From Entonaema liquescens (Eukaryota; Ascomycota; Sordariomycetes; Xylariales; Xylariaceae): DNA of 64,000 nt. Of this stretch, positions 1-11,703 are shown in pieces (position 1 is the stretch's first letter; each line of letters starts with the position of its first letter). A program made the translations under genes and the position numbers. The stretch covers positions 1,736,001 through 1,800,000 of the forward strand of contig CADCSX010000007.1 in NCBI GenBank assembly GCA_902805475.1, written 5' to 3'. The notes beneath the pieces are model-generated. The model worked only from the letters and a program-made list of their open reading frames with translations. It was not told where the DNA came from and did not search any database.

Positions 1-1
1 C

Positions 2-1368
2 ACACCAGCGAAAGCAGTATGTCTGGATAACATCATATCATCCGCTTTTGGCAACTCTATCAACGACCAGGTAGCCGCATTCGAAAGGCTAGGCCCCAAA
101 CTCTACCGCGTACTAGCGGACCAAATAGCTGAACGGATCCGAGAGTGCGGAAGCGCAATACCTATTGTGACAGGTAAGACGCCTCGATGCACAGTGAGCC
201 GTTTGAAATATACTAAGTACGGTAGGCTTTTTCGGTATAATGCCAGATTCGTTGCTTCAGACGGTAGGAAGAGGATACTCGGACCTCTGCGCAGCTATGT
301 GTGCGGTGGCAGTGGGAGCAGAAGAGCTGCAGATTTGGAAGGAAGTCGACGGAATATTTACGGCAGACCCGAGAAAGGTACCCTCGGCACGGTTGCTATC
401 AACAGTGACAGCTGAAGAAGCAACGGAGCTGACATACTACGGGAGCGAGGTCAGTCCATTCCTTCTCACCCAAAACAAAAACAAGTTGGCTAATTCGACT
501 TAGGTTATTCACCCATTAACAATGGATCAAATTCGGGATGCAGGTATACCGTTACGGTTGAAGAATGTGTTTAAACCCTCGGGAAATGGCACCATTATAT
601 ATCCGTCAATGGACAGTTCAGCCCCTAATAGTCCAGCAAGCGCATCATCCGACGGCTCAGAGAACTCACCTCGAGTAATAACGCCTCTGTCGAGCTTCAT
701 GCTGGAAAATGGCTATCATGGAGCCCAGCAAGAACGCAGAAAGCCCACCGCAGTCACAGTCAAGGATGATATACTTCTTATCAATGTTGTCTGTAACCGG
801 AACACTAAGTCGCAAGGGTTTCTCACGCAAGTGTTCGACCGTCTCGAGAGGAATAAGATCCCCGTAGATCTCGTAGCCACGAGCGAGAGACACGTCAGCC
901 TTGCGGTTCAGGCCCCCAGCGACGCGAGCGCATTACTGAGACTTCGGGAGGAGCTGGAGCGATTTGGCCAAGTTGCTATCACCTCGCACATGTCCATAGT
1001 GACGGTAATCGGCCACAAAATGCGTAACATGGTCGGCGTATCTAGTAAGTCGTCAACGAACCTTAACTCCTAAAATACAAAAAGTAAGAATTCCTAACGA
1101 ATTCCAGATGAGATTCTATCGGCGTTAGCTTCGGCCCAGATCGGTATCTACCTAATAAGTCAGGGCGCGAGCAAAGTTAACATATCCCTCGTCGTGGACG
1201 CGGACAATGCCCTCGCAGCGATGAATGCGATACACAGCGAAGTGCTGAAGATCCCGACGCACAGGGAACAAGAAAACCGGTTCATCCCAGGTAAGACGAA
1301 TTTGCTTATTGTTTGATATTCCCTCCCGGCACAAGCTGCCCCTTTCAGAGACAAGGTACGGAAGCTAA
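2..1368 (+). CDS. HOM3: Aspartate kinase (aspartokinase), 5'-truncated by window edge
   Basis: Phosphorylates aspartate, the first step toward threonine, methionine and homoserine; cytosolic. I join five exons: <2-173, 226-449, 504-1044, 1108-1290 and 1349-1368 (379 residues present, N-terminal nucleotide-binding part missing). After the first splice the protein reads GFFGIMPDSLL then VGRGYSDLCAA, the family kinase signature, followed by WKEVDGIFTADPRKVP and YYGSEV-IHPLTMDQIRDAGIP across intron 2. Two C-terminal ACT regulatory repeats follow, including LINVVCNRNTKSQGF and LISQGASKVNIS. The ACT repeats are the usual site of threonine feedback in this family. Introns are 52, 54, 63 and 58 bp; TACTAA and CCTAAC branch sites are visible in introns 1 and 3. 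The last tiny exon is the least certain: without splicing the protein would end a few residues after 1290. Family identity is very secure. Confidence 0.93.
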
Positions 1369-2053
1369 TACGATCGAGTAGGACCGTGGCTATATTAAGT
1401 CGCTCACTTGGAGCGGGCACCCGGAGTCGGACAGAGATGGGGCTACTATGTATCACTAGATGATAGACATTTTACGAGGGGGCCGGGAGAGTAGATATGA
1501 ATTTCGTGCTTGTCCGCGGCTTCAGGGGGATTATATAGATGAGAAACAGGGCAGAGAGAGAAGCTTTTGAGGGCTAGAGGCGTTGAATTAGAAACGAGGT
1601 TTTGGGGGAATCCCGCGTTTGGAGATTCGGCGATACGAATGACGACCGAGAGCGAGAGGGTCATGGAAAAAGAATACCCCTATTTGAACATATGAGCTTT
1701 CCGAGTATATAGCTCCTAATTGCATATAACTTACCACTTTTTATTATATTCTCTTTTATTAAGTATACTGCTTAGACGTACCGGTCAGGAGGATTAAATT
1801 GAATTAAACAAAGAGCATGCTACCCGGTGGATCTACTAAACCGAAACCTCGGCTGCTCCCGGTGACCCACTTGTATTCCATTATGTACCAGAGGAGTTTG
1901 TATAAGTCAAGTACACAGCGATTACTGATCGGTTCGAGTACACCTCGGGCTACGTATAAACAAGAATGATATGTAGTATAATCCCTTATAGTTCCAGTGT
2001 GCGATAATCAAACTTAGAGCTTGTAACGTCAAATGACCTAATTAGTTAGCAAA
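1369..2053. other. Intergenic, no gene seen
   Basis: This stretch separates the aspartate kinase from the downstream dehydrogenase, both on the plus strand. It becomes AT-richer after about 1680. Short open frames on the minus strand (1446-1664) resemble nothing and lack splice-compatible partners. It presumably holds the kinase terminator and the dehydrogenase promoter, but I can point to no specific motif. Confidence 0.5.
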
Positions 2054-3351
2054 ATGGCAGACACCAAGGGAAACGTCGCGCTGGTAGTCGGTGCGTCGAG
2101 GGGAATAGGGAGACAGATCGCCGTGGATCTGGCGAAGAACGGATACGCTGGTAAGCCCGTTTCTTTAAACCACATGAGACAACACTTATAAGATATTGCG
2201 TTCCTAATCATATATGTATACAGTCGTCGTCGCAGCGAAATCAACGAGCGACGCCCAGAGCGTCGCGCCGTTCCCGCCAGACCCAAACTCGTCGCTATCC
2301 ACCATCAGCACCGTCGAGCGGGAGATCCGCGAGGCAGGCGGCCAGGCAACAGCCGTGCCGGTGGACGTCCGGGACTTCGCCAGCGTGCAGAAGCTCGTGG
2401 ACAAGACGATCGAGGTCAGCATTCACTCCCGCCCCTCCCCCTCCCCCCCCTTTTTTTTTTTAACTAGGTTGAATCCTCAGACACCAAACACATTAACTAA
2501 CACAACCTTCCAGACCTACGGCCGTCTAGACGTCCTAGTCTACAACTCGGGCGCGATATGGTGGGCGTCGGTCGACGACACGCCCGTGAAGCGGTTCCAG
2601 CTGCTGCAGCGCGTGAACCCGGAGGGCCTGTACGGCGCCGTCCAGGCTAGCCTGCCGCACCTCAAGCGCAGCGGGCGCGGGCGCGTCGTCGTCGTCAGCC
2701 CGCCCATCTACAGCCGGTTTTTCCGCGGGAAGACGGCGTACGCCATGGGCAAGGTGGGCATGAGCGTGCTGACGAAGGGGCTCGCGATGGACTTCGAGAG
2801 GCAGGGGTTGCGGGACATGGCGATTACTAGCCTGTGGCCCGCTGTGGTATGTGTTTCTTTTTTTTTTTCTTTTTTTTTTTCGATTGTCTTTTTTCGTGCC
2901 TGGCTTTCTTGCTTGCTTGCTTGCTTGCTTGCTACCTTTGACTGCTGAACGAGTCTTGCCTCGTTTTCTTGATATATCAGTGTATACCTAAGCATCTAGC
3001 TAACCCACCGGCCCCCCCAAGGCCATCGAATCCGCCGCCACCGTCAAAACAACCCTTACCAACCCCTCCTCAGCACGCGCCCTTCGCCGCGCAACCATAT
3101 TCTCTGACGCGGTTCTCGCGATCCTGCGCGCCCCCGCCGCCAGCGTGAACGGGAAGCTCGAGCTGGACGAGGACTTCCTGCGCAGCGACGCGGGGGGGCG
3201 CGTCACCGATTTCTCGCGGTACGCTGTTGTTCCTGGCTCGCAGCCCAGGCGCATTATGCCGGCCGTGCTGCCGGATCTAACGGTCGCGGAGCAGGACGAC
3301 GAGGGCACGAGGATGGATAGCGCCGCGGAGAGAAGGGGGTCGAAGCTGTAA
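2054..3351 (+). CDS. Short-chain dehydrogenase/reductase (HSDL2-like) with C-terminal SKL peroxisomal signal
   Basis: NAD(P)-dependent oxidoreductase of the SDR superfamily, substrate unknown. Exons 2054-2150, 2224-2414, 2514-2846 and 3022-3351 give 316 residues in one frame. Seen: the Rossmann cofactor motif VVGASRGIGR (about residues 11-20), LDVLVYNSGA in the NNAG position, a serine in VVVVSPPIYSRFF, and the catalytic pair in AYAMGKVG (YxxxK). AIWW and the RVNPEGLYG region resemble hydroxysteroid-dehydrogenase-like 2 proteins, but the animal SCP2 domain is absent. The last three residues are Ser-Lys-Leu, a textbook PTS1, so the enzyme is probably peroxisomal (inference). Intron 2 has a poly-C/poly-T tract; intron 3 (175 bp) carries poly-T and a CTTG microsatellite. 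The start is the only ATG that leads directly into the cofactor fold. Confidence 0.9.
2908..2932 (+). repeat. (CTTG)n microsatellite in an intron
   Basis: About five to six copies of the CTTG tetramer lie in the third intron of the dehydrogenase, directly after a poly-T run. They do not touch the splice sites, so length change should be neutral for the protein. Confidence 0.85.
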
Positions 3352-4092
3352 GTTTTGTGGTGTTTATGTTAGGATGATGAGGTTCTCGAATAGGTGAAAG
3401 CTTCTCTCTACATGTGTACCTATGTATGTGTAGGCTACATGGTTAAGTGGCATAATTTGAACATAAGGGAGAGAAAGGGGAACAGAGTAGATACATCGAG
3501 GGTTATTCTAGTAATATTAAGCATCAGTAAAGCAACCTCCATACACGAGATCAACACTTACTATTTTTATTCAGGTTTATGTCAGGATATGGCGTGATAA
3601 TTAATGAAAGAAGTGAGACAAGTATAGGGACTACCGTGGTCGCAATGTTAAGACCACTACCAAAAAATCGTATTTGCAAGAGCAACACTACCTAGTCAGA
3701 GAGAGCTATGATCGCAGGTGCAACATGGTGGGAAAACACATCAACAAAATTCAGTTGCCAGTCATGATATTAAGAAGCTATTGCTCGAGTAACATGTTTC
3801 TGTCCTATGAGAAACCCTCAAAGTCAATGCTTGCGAACCTATTTTGCCAAATCGGAAAATCCTCCTCCTGATACCTCTTCGTAATAAAGGTGAGAGTATG
3901 CAAATGCAACTTAAAGAGCCCTAGAATACATCTCCATTGATCATTAAACCTGCCTCGTCATCATCCATGCATGCAAAAGCAGTACCACCAGTATGGTTGT
4001 GTATCCACAGAAATGAATCGAATGTGTGACATCGTAAGAACATTGTTGCTCCGTTGCGAAAGTCTCTCTACCAGCAAGTCTTTTTTCTCCCC
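3352..4092. other. Intergenic between convergent genes, no gene seen
   Basis: The dehydrogenase (+) and the wall-protein gene (-) point toward each other here, so the stretch should hold two 3' ends. Small plus-strand open frames at 3394-3597 and 3674-3871 have no recognisable content and no domain-like composition. I see no RNA gene or repeat. Confidence 0.5.
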
Positions 4093-4877
4093 TCAGATGT
4101 AGTTGATCATCATGGCGAGCATTGCTCCACCGAGAATACCGCTCACACCTAGAGTACCAATGGGCAGAGAAGCGGCTGCCGAGGTGGGAGGGGCGCTCTC
4201 AGAGGGGCTAGCAGTAGGCTGGGTGCTCGAGTGGGAGTGAGACTCGCTGGTAGTGACGCTGGCGGTGTGAGAGGAATGAGTCTCGGTGATGCTGCCGCTG
4301 CTGGTGGGGTAGGTCGCGGTGCTGGGGGTCTCAGTGACCGAAGCAGTGGTGCTGCCGGTTCCAGTCTCAGTGGTTCCAGTCTCGGTAGTTCCAGTCTCGG
4401 TGGACTCAGTGGATGACAGAGAGATAGTCTCGGTGGCAGAGCCGATGACGGGGGTAGAAGTCTCGGAGCCGGTCACGTAAGAAGAGGGAGTAGCCGTCAC
4501 GAGGACAGTAGACGGGGTGCCCGTGGGGTAGCCAGGGTAACCACCGCTGGGAGTGTAGGGCTCGCCAATAGTCTCACTGGGAGGGACCGTCTCGGTGACC
4601 GTCACACCCTCGCAGGTGCAGGAAGTCTCCTCCTTCTTGACGATCTCAACGTTGATTGCAGCCTATTAAAAGACGATAAAGTTAGTATTTAAAGAGAAAA
4701 TCTAAGCGAAGGTAATAGAAGGGTAGGATAGAGGGGAGCGAGGGTAAGTAAGATGTTAGATACTTTTGAGGGCGAGATAAGGAGAGTAGATTAGGCAGCA
4801 GTTAGAAAGGAGAGAATAGAACTTACCATGCCGGTGGAGACCATGGCCATGGTAACGAGAACCTTGGAGAATTGCAT
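4093..4877 (-). CDS. GPI-anchored Ser/Thr-rich cell-wall protein
   Basis: Likely a secreted, heavily O-glycosylated mannoprotein attached to membrane or wall. Exons (minus strand) 4827-4877 and 4093-4662 give 206 residues; the 164-bp intron falls exactly after the signal-peptide hydrophobic core. Seen: N-terminal MQFSKVLVTMAMVSTGM signal peptide; a short mature head with a CTC motif (two cysteines); then about 130 residues dominated by Ser, Thr, Pro and Glu with near-identical TETGT units and a GGYPGYPTG segment; then the C-terminal stretch SLPIGTLGVSGILGGAMLAM ending NYI, a typical GPI-addition tail after small residues. There is no CFEM eight-cysteine pattern or enzyme domain. Codon use is strongly biased to C-ending codons, suggesting high expression (inference). 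The exact function is unknown; the family is poorly conserved in sequence. Confidence 0.85.
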
Positions 4878-7025
4878 CTTGACGATTTGATCTAACGTAC
4901 TCAAAGAATGCTAAGGAGAATGTTCAGGTTTTCGAGATGTAGTTGAGTGTAAGAAGTAAGAATGATCTAAAGATCTTGATGAAATCGACGAAGAATATTT
5001 GTCTAGAACGTCGAAGGTGTAAGGAAACGGGAGATAGTTTGGATGATGGAGGTGGTAAAGAGGAAAGATGGAAGATGGAAGATGGAAGATGGAAAAAAGA
5101 AAATAGAGAGATGACTTGACGTGTTTGTAGTACTTTGTACCTCGCGCCAGAGTCGGGAAGGTGGGTGAATTTGTAGAAAGAAGGAAGGAACTGCTGTGGG
5201 TGATTCACCGCAGAGCTGCGTTTATATCTGGTAGTTGCGTTTCGACGGTGATCTGGGAAGGCACCTAGGTTAGCAACCAAGGTATTTAAACCCAAAAAGG
5301 AAGTGACTACCCGATCTTTAGTGAAATAATACATGCAATTGACATTTTATGTACTTAAAATAATTATTTTCTCCCCTGTGATCTCGATTTATAATAATGC
5401 ATCTGATGGAGCTAATCTAGATCGATTTCCCACTTGGTTGCCATGAGGATATCCCGGATCAGAATCAGCAGGGCATGTGTACATACTGAAAAGTACCCCT
5501 GATATACGTACTACAGTTCACATGTATCTTCCCCCTATTTTTCCTGCTTGATTCTTTTGATCTTGAGGTTCTCCTAATAATTATTTCCTGCCGTCACCCG
5601 TCCTCCCGCAGATCAAGTGTTGCCTCATCTAATTTATCCGTTTGCTACCCGCCTAGCAGATATACTTGATTTCTAGTATTCTTGTCTATCTAGTTACACG
5701 TTTAATGGCGTACTTTGACTTGTTCATGTACTACCGTCTGCTAAGCCATCCGTCTCATCTTGTTGGCAATCATCTACTTGCGACATGTCGAATAGCAGTT
5801 GACCGTTCCCTAGGAATCCCGTCCGCCGTAACAAATGTCGATAACCCAACCAGCGAATCCCTGCTCTTTAAATAGGATGTCTTACCAAATAGTGAACCTC
5901 AGTCGGTTCGTCGTCTACTAGACCAATCTTAATCTGGTTCAACTTGAAGTACAACCCTACAAACCGGGCCGATACAGAGTACGGGTCTACTTAACTTGAC
6001 ACATCTTCTAATCCCGGTATCTGGCCTACGAGATGAACTGACTACCAGGCAACTCGAATTTGTTCAGCCCTGTGGCGATGGTGATATGTCAGTGACATTT
6101 GGCGTACCAAAGTCTTCATTGACCATACTATTAGTTGTTGCTAAGGTAGTATATAATATAAAACTGCAAATTGCATAAGCTTAACGTACAAAATACTTAT
6201 CCCAGGGAGTACGGCGTTTGCAAAGTGGTCCTGTCACGAACATGTCTAAAACCATGGCCTCATGGGCTGACAGCTGGTAGGCGGACGCGCCATGGACCAA
6301 GTCAGGGGCTACAAAAAAACGCATACCGCTGGAGCGATGGTAGGATATATTGTGTCCTAGGGCGCTAGAAAATGGAATCATATATAGATCGAAGGCGTAA
6401 ATCCATTAGCTTAATGGCAATTATCGTCTACCTAGTATATATATGATTTTTGGCGCCACCTAATGTAATGTCCACTCGAATTGTTACCAAAATCAAGGCG
6501 GATTCCGGCTGTGATTCCGAGAAAGGTCTAGGATAACGACGTACAAGCAAGGGGAACAGATTCGGACAGAATCCATAATTCCTTTATTCAAGTATTCCGA
6601 AACCAATTAAGTACATACCTCCCTAGGATAGATAAAGTCTTATAGGATTTTACCTAGAGAAGCACATTGCTGCAGGGGCATAAAAGTTTTCGTAACATAC
6701 GTCGATAGCTTAATACATTTCAGCAAGATACTACATCGTTGCTGCTCTTCAAGCTTGTGTATTGTATGATCCGCAGTCCATCACGGGCCACTCGATCTTA
6801 TGTAGGCTAACGTAGACCCAAGTTCTACAGGGCTATAATAAAGTTACAAATAATCAGTGTATAGCGGATGGTATCTCGTTAAGACATATCCAACATACTG
6901 GAAGAGACAGATATTGCTGCTGAGCCATCACGAGCTCGACTTGAAAACTCACCGATAGAGCCACTTGCTCGGGTTAAGCTCAGATAGACAGTCCAGATTC
7001 GAGGCATTCTCCCTTAGGGCGTCCC
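4878..7025. other. Long intergenic region; promoter of the wall-protein gene at its left end
   Basis: More than 2 kb without a supportable gene. The left 450 bp lie upstream of the GPI-protein start and contain a tandem GATGGAA-type repeat near 5066-5093, which is pyrimidine-rich on the gene's sense strand, as is common in fungal 5' leaders. The minus-strand 136-residue open frame at 4924-5334 is low-complexity leader sequence, not a gene in my reading. The rest is featureless, with scattered stops in all frames. Confidence 0.5.
5066..5093 (+). repeat. Short tandem repeat, 7-bp unit (GATGGAA)
   Basis: About four copies of a 7-mer in the upstream leader of the GPI-protein gene. Seen directly; it could vary in length between isolates. 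Confidence 0.8.
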
Positions 7026-9514
7026 CTAAATGTCCCTATTATAAGGAGAAATTCCCTTCTTAAGTTCGCGCACGATCTCTGCTGCCTCTTGAGTACTCCG
7101 AGCTTCGAAGTCATACCTTTTGCTTTCCGTGTCTTTGTACACGAGGAGCTAGACTAAGTTTTAGCATCTGCACCATGGGTATGAATAGGGGTTTTATATT
7201 GACCTACTTTAAAATTGGTTGGATGCCGGCGCGAAACACTGCATCCGACCACATTACTGAAATGGACTGTCGTGGTCTTTCCTCCTTCACGGATTACCTT
7301 GCCTCCGGAAGATGGTTGTATGTATACGTATTCGCCATCGATGACGAGAATCCGTTCGTTCATGCCGACAAATCTTATCGCCTGCTTGCGCCAAACCGTG
7401 TATTTCTTGTACTTGACGTCGCCACTGCCGGCTTCATCTTGCATTATATTCTCCTGAGCAAGAGGATGTGTTGTCATAAACTTCTTTTTCCCTTTCTGCG
7501 GCAGCTCGTTCCACACATGCGGCTTGGGAGAGGGACTGCTGGGGGAACCAATCGTCAGTGGACCATCTGTTGCAAACCGGCGACGGTGAAGTTCCAGGTC
7601 CTCAACATTGCCGATGGACGAAACAGTACGGTCTACAAGGACTACAGCTCCAGAGTCAGGAAGTTTGAGTACGTGAGTGTTCTTGTCAAGTTGCCTCTTA
7701 CGGCAAACAAGATCAAGAACCTCCGCAAGGTACATATCCGTAGTAACATCGAGAGTTACCATTTGTCCTGGAGCAGCATTGGATGATAGAATGTGGATCT
7801 TAAGAAGTTTATGCTGACCTCTACTCGCAGCCGGAGCAGAAACTTGAGGAGGCGGCTTATCAGCCAGAGGCGTGTCCACCCGATAGGTTGTGGTGATAAT
7901 AGGATTCGACCGCGGCTGTGATGAGACTAGCGGGGAAGCTTGTGGTTGAGGCGTACTCCTTGGTGTTGCCTCTTCCTCGTTTACATGTTCCGCTACATCC
8001 TGTTGTTTGTATTGTGGTGTTTGGGCTTGATTATCCTCGAAGCCGGCCTCTGAAGCTTGCACTAAAGCGAATTCATCATAGGCTTTGGAGGCGGATCGTG
8101 ACCTCGCTGCTCTATTGTTCGCCGTGGTGAATGAGTTCACAGGCTTTTTACGATCCAATGGTTCGAAATCGTCATCTACCTCACCACCTTCTTCGACCAT
8201 CCGTAGGGTCCACCAATTCACGTTTAGCTTGTCGGCAGGGACAGGAGGCTGAAGCTTTTCAGCATGATACCTCCACAGACTCAGGCCAATCAATTCGGCA
8301 ACAGTCACTGGTCTGAAAGTTCCATCTGCCTCCTGGATATTGCGTCTTATAGGGACCTCAAAAGGTGACTCTGGGTCATTGGAGAACGGCGCATATATCC
8401 GTATCCTAAGAGGATCAGGATCTCCTTGGCCCGATAGAGATGCGAATTCATCAAATGGCATCGCTGGCTTGGTCTTTTTCGCCTTGAAGGCGTCTGAGAG
8501 CAGACTACGAGGCGGAGCCATGCTTAGAGGCCTAATGGTACTCATAGGTCGAGGAGGTGGAAGAGCTTGAAGCACCTGTGGTTGGGTTGGTGGTGCTGGC
8601 TTCCTGATTGTAGACTGTCGCAGGAGTTGTTTTGGGACTGTGCCCACTACTTGTTGGCCAGGAGAGGTACCGACTGCCGGGCCTTCAACGGTATCTAAGA
8701 TAGAAGTCGAATCAACACTTTCGACAAACGCCGAGGAAGTATCTGACATATCGGAGTTCTCCTCTTCTTCGGCAAGTAGGTCGCTTTCATGACGTCTGAC
8801 ACTCTGACCAGATTCTAGGGCAGTTCTAGAGTGCGATCTAGCCGCTCTCGTTCTTGCAGCCTCCCTATTTTTATGATAACCCGAAGCATCGAATTCGTTA
8901 TCGGACGAAATCTCGCTACTGGTAACAGTATCGCGCCGCGGCCGTTCCTTAACAGTCTCTAAAGTAGGTTGCGATCCTCGGCGAGGCGCCGGGGCAGTAC
9001 GTGGAGACATGTTAGTAGCTTGACGCAGGTTGGACGATTGGATAGGCGAGGATCCAGCTCGACTCCGGAGGGGCATCTTCGCAAATCTTATTTGCTGTGC
9101 AGCCCTCTGGTCCGTATCATCGTCACTCTCGTCGCTCAAGTCACTACTGTCATCTTCGTCCATCTGTTCTCTGCGCCTTTCTCTGCGCCGCCGTAGAGCG
9201 CTTCCCGGTCCTAGCGTATCCCCACCACTAGTCAGCATACCCCCTTCTTCGGCTTCATCCTCAAGTGTCAAGCCTGTAGACCTCGGAGCGGCCTGGAAGT
9301 ATTCAGAGGCGATAGCAGTAGGTATTGGGGGTGAGTGGGTTCGCTTGATATGTGATGGGTTCGATCGCCAGCCAGCGGCTTTGAAAGGAGCAGTGTTTAG
9401 GAAACTGTCGTTGATGGTAATGAGGCGTTCGCCAACACCGTCGGCTACTTCATTTAGATAACTTGTTCGTAATTGGTATGATACCAAACTAAATGAATAT
9501 TCAAATGTCAGCAT
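7026..9514 (-). CDS. SIN1: TORC2 subunit Sin1/Avo1 (CRIM, Ras-binding and PH domains)
   Basis: Scaffold of target-of-rapamycin complex 2 at the plasma membrane, recruiting AGC kinase substrates. Two exons: 7208-9514 and 7026-7148 (minus), 59-bp intron, 809 residues. Domains seen: the N-terminal family block SYQLRTSYL...DGVGERLI (1-50); a long acidic, Ser-rich disordered linker (80-340); the CRIM domain (about 345-490, with LRIRIYAPFSNDPESPFEVP and the NVNWWTLRMVEE segment); a Ras-binding ubiquitin-like fold (about 570-650); and a PH domain (about 695-800). The single-exon frame would stop inside the PH domain. Splicing 7207/7149 restores the C-terminal strand and helix VYKDTESKRYDFEA...EIVRELKKG, the expected domain end, so the two-exon model is strongly preferred. 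An extra 5' exon upstream of 9514 cannot be excluded. Confidence 0.93.
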
Positions 9515-10115
9515 AGTATTATAAGGAGGGGCTATAGCCTACTCTTCAACTTGTATCAGCGACATCCTGAATAGTAGACCAGCTTACTTGACGAGAAGCC
9601 GATTGTATTCATTCTCGTGGGAGCGATGATCATGCCAGATTTAAATATTTAGCATGAAGTAAATATAAGGTGTATGTTTGCGACAGAACTGGCGCAATTG
9701 TTAAAACCGATAATTATTTGGTCTTTGTTATAAGTTTAGGAAACGGGAAGTGCGTAGCTCCTACAGGTGTGTTATCGGGGGGCTATCAGGGGGGTTATCA
9801 GGGGTGTTGGTATTGGTATCGCAAAAAATGGCTCGTGCGCTGCTGGCCGTGCACCTGCCAACTCTTAAGCTTCAATGTCACACTAGAGAATAGTACGTCA
9901 TTAACAACATAACTCTATTATATAACTTGTTACAGGCTCTAATAATGTTTCATGTTTCAAACTTTAAGTATCAACTTTTCCTAGTTGAAAAAATAATTAG
10001 ATTTTTATGATTTCATATTTATATTTATGAATCTATGTCCCTTATGATATATACTCATGAGCTTATAAACGTCAAAGCCAGTTGCGGGTTATCAACCGTA
10101 ACTAACTAAAGTAGT
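9515..10115. other. Intergenic with a short G-rich tandem repeat
   Basis: This separates the Sin1 start from the 3' end of the O-methyltransferase gene, both on the minus strand. Around 9770-9806 a TATCAGGGG-like unit occurs about three times in tandem. The small plus-strand frame at 9670-9912 spans that repeat and has no recognisable content. Confidence 0.5.
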
Positions 10116-11703
10116 TTACCCACGCCAGACGAACTCGACTACAGAAATGAATGTCAAAGGATTAGCGTTGACATGCGACAGCTCGAAACGCTCGTCAGCA
10201 TCGCGGAAGATCTTGGCCCATGCGTCAACAGGTCGCTCCTCCGCGTTGAACAGTGCCATTATTCTTAGATCTGTAGCCGTGCCCATGTTTTGGATCGAGC
10301 GTGGCAGGGATGGTCCTTCGGTCTCGCGCTGGTTACCAATGTACTCGATAAGGACGATACGAGCACCGGGCTTTAGGGCAGGGATCATCGCTCGTAGCAT
10401 CTTTACTGCTTCGTGATCCGGCCAGTCGTGGAGGATGAGCTTGACGATATAGATATCTGCCTGAACAGGTTGCGGCTGGAAGAAGTCATGTGCTACGAAA
10501 GACACGCGGTCTTTCAGGTCTTCAGGGACATTAGCCTCGAATACCGGTTGCACCTGCGGTAAATCTTGTACTGTAATGGTGAGATCAGGGAATTTTCGCG
10601 CAAGCACGAAAGAATCATGACCAGCAGATCCTCCAACCTGGTTGATATTAGCTATACTTCCAGTTGATAGCGGGCTTCGATAGACGCAAATAAGGTAAAG
10701 GGCAGTAGGAACTTACATCAACCACTGTTGCCTTTCCTACGGCTTTCCAGTCATAAGCGTCGAGCACTATACCATTGAAATTAGTGAATGCTAGTTAACT
10801 CACGAGTTGATACTCGGAGAGACCCTTTAAGTCCTGAAAAGAAAAGAAAAAAGATATATATAAAACTCACAAACTCCTTCGAGATGGAAGATCTCTTTTA
10901 TATAGGCCATGAATGCGACGAAATTTCTCTGCCTCCAGCCCTTATTCTCTCCTTCACCATCATTCTCCAGCAGATCCCAAGAGGTTCTGTGCTTTCCGAA
11001 TTGCCCCCCGCTATATAGTAAAGCAAACGACGTCTCGTCCATATTCTGAGTCAACGCCGGCTTCCCGCGGCTGTACCTGTTTAATGCTTCGGGCATGACC
11101 ATCATTGGTGCGCTCGCAACGTCCAGGACTGAGGAGACAAGTGCCTTTAGTCCCGCATTTCGTGCTAATGCTGCCGATCGAGAGTTGTGACGAATATTCG
11201 ACGATGATTTACCAGGATCTGTCTCTTCGAAAATACGAAGAGTTACGGCGTGTTGCAGAACTCGTCGAACGACATCCACAGGAAGAGAAACGCGCTGGGC
11301 GATCTCGGGATATGAAGCGGAGCCATCTAAGGGGACGGCAGACCAAAAGTCGAAATGGTTCAAAATATTGAGGGCCGCAGCATCAGGTATACACTATTGA
11401 TGTTAGGGTAAGTAGGATTTGGAAAAGGTAATCGGATGGCGTGATGAGAACACTTACGCTATGAACGTAGTTGTAAATACTCTCACTCGGGCCTTGTGAT
11501 AAATACCATAGGTCTGACAGGGCATCCGCTAACTGCTGGCGAACTACAAATATTTCAGGCGACAAGTTGCTGTAACTGGCCGGACTATCCACCGCAAATG
11601 TCGGCTGTTGGATATTATTATCCTTTAAGAAACGCGTGAACGTATCCGAGAGTTCCGTGATCTTTGCCGCGAGGCTGTTAAGTGTTGGCTGCGAATCCGC
11701 CAT
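10116..11703 (-). CDS. COMT-like S-adenosylmethionine O-methyltransferase
   Basis: Probably methylates a hydroxyl of a small aromatic or polyketide metabolite (class inference; substrate unknown). Four exons on the minus strand: 11458-11703, 10871-11393, 10717-10766 and 10116-10637, giving 446 residues. Seen: an N-terminal dimerisation/winged-helix part (CIPDAAALNILNHFDFW, then a DVVRRVLQHA helix), the SAM motif VVDVGGSAGHDSF spanning the last intron, the acidic loop TVQDLPQV, and the catalytic-His region KLILHDWPDHEAVKMLR. The third junction required choosing the donor after GTTT at 10871; the result reads LEGVLLDAYDWKAVGKA with no stop, and other choices hit stops. Length matches fungal sterigmatocystin-type O-methyltransferases (about 400-450). 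No polyketide synthase or oxidase lies beside it, so it is not obviously part of a cluster here. It is the last gene before the AT block. Confidence 0.9.

Noticed and set aside
4924..5334. 136-codon minus-strand frame upstream of the wall-protein gene
   Set aside because: Pyrimidine-rich leader with simple repeats gives Ser/Leu/Phe-rich translation; no family content.
10767..10870. Two separate small introns with a 30-bp exon (GACTTAAAGGG... to ...CAACTC) in the O-methyltransferase gene
   Set aside because: Every phase combination tried hit a stop or broke the DAYDWK frame; a single 104-bp intron gives an uninterrupted protein.
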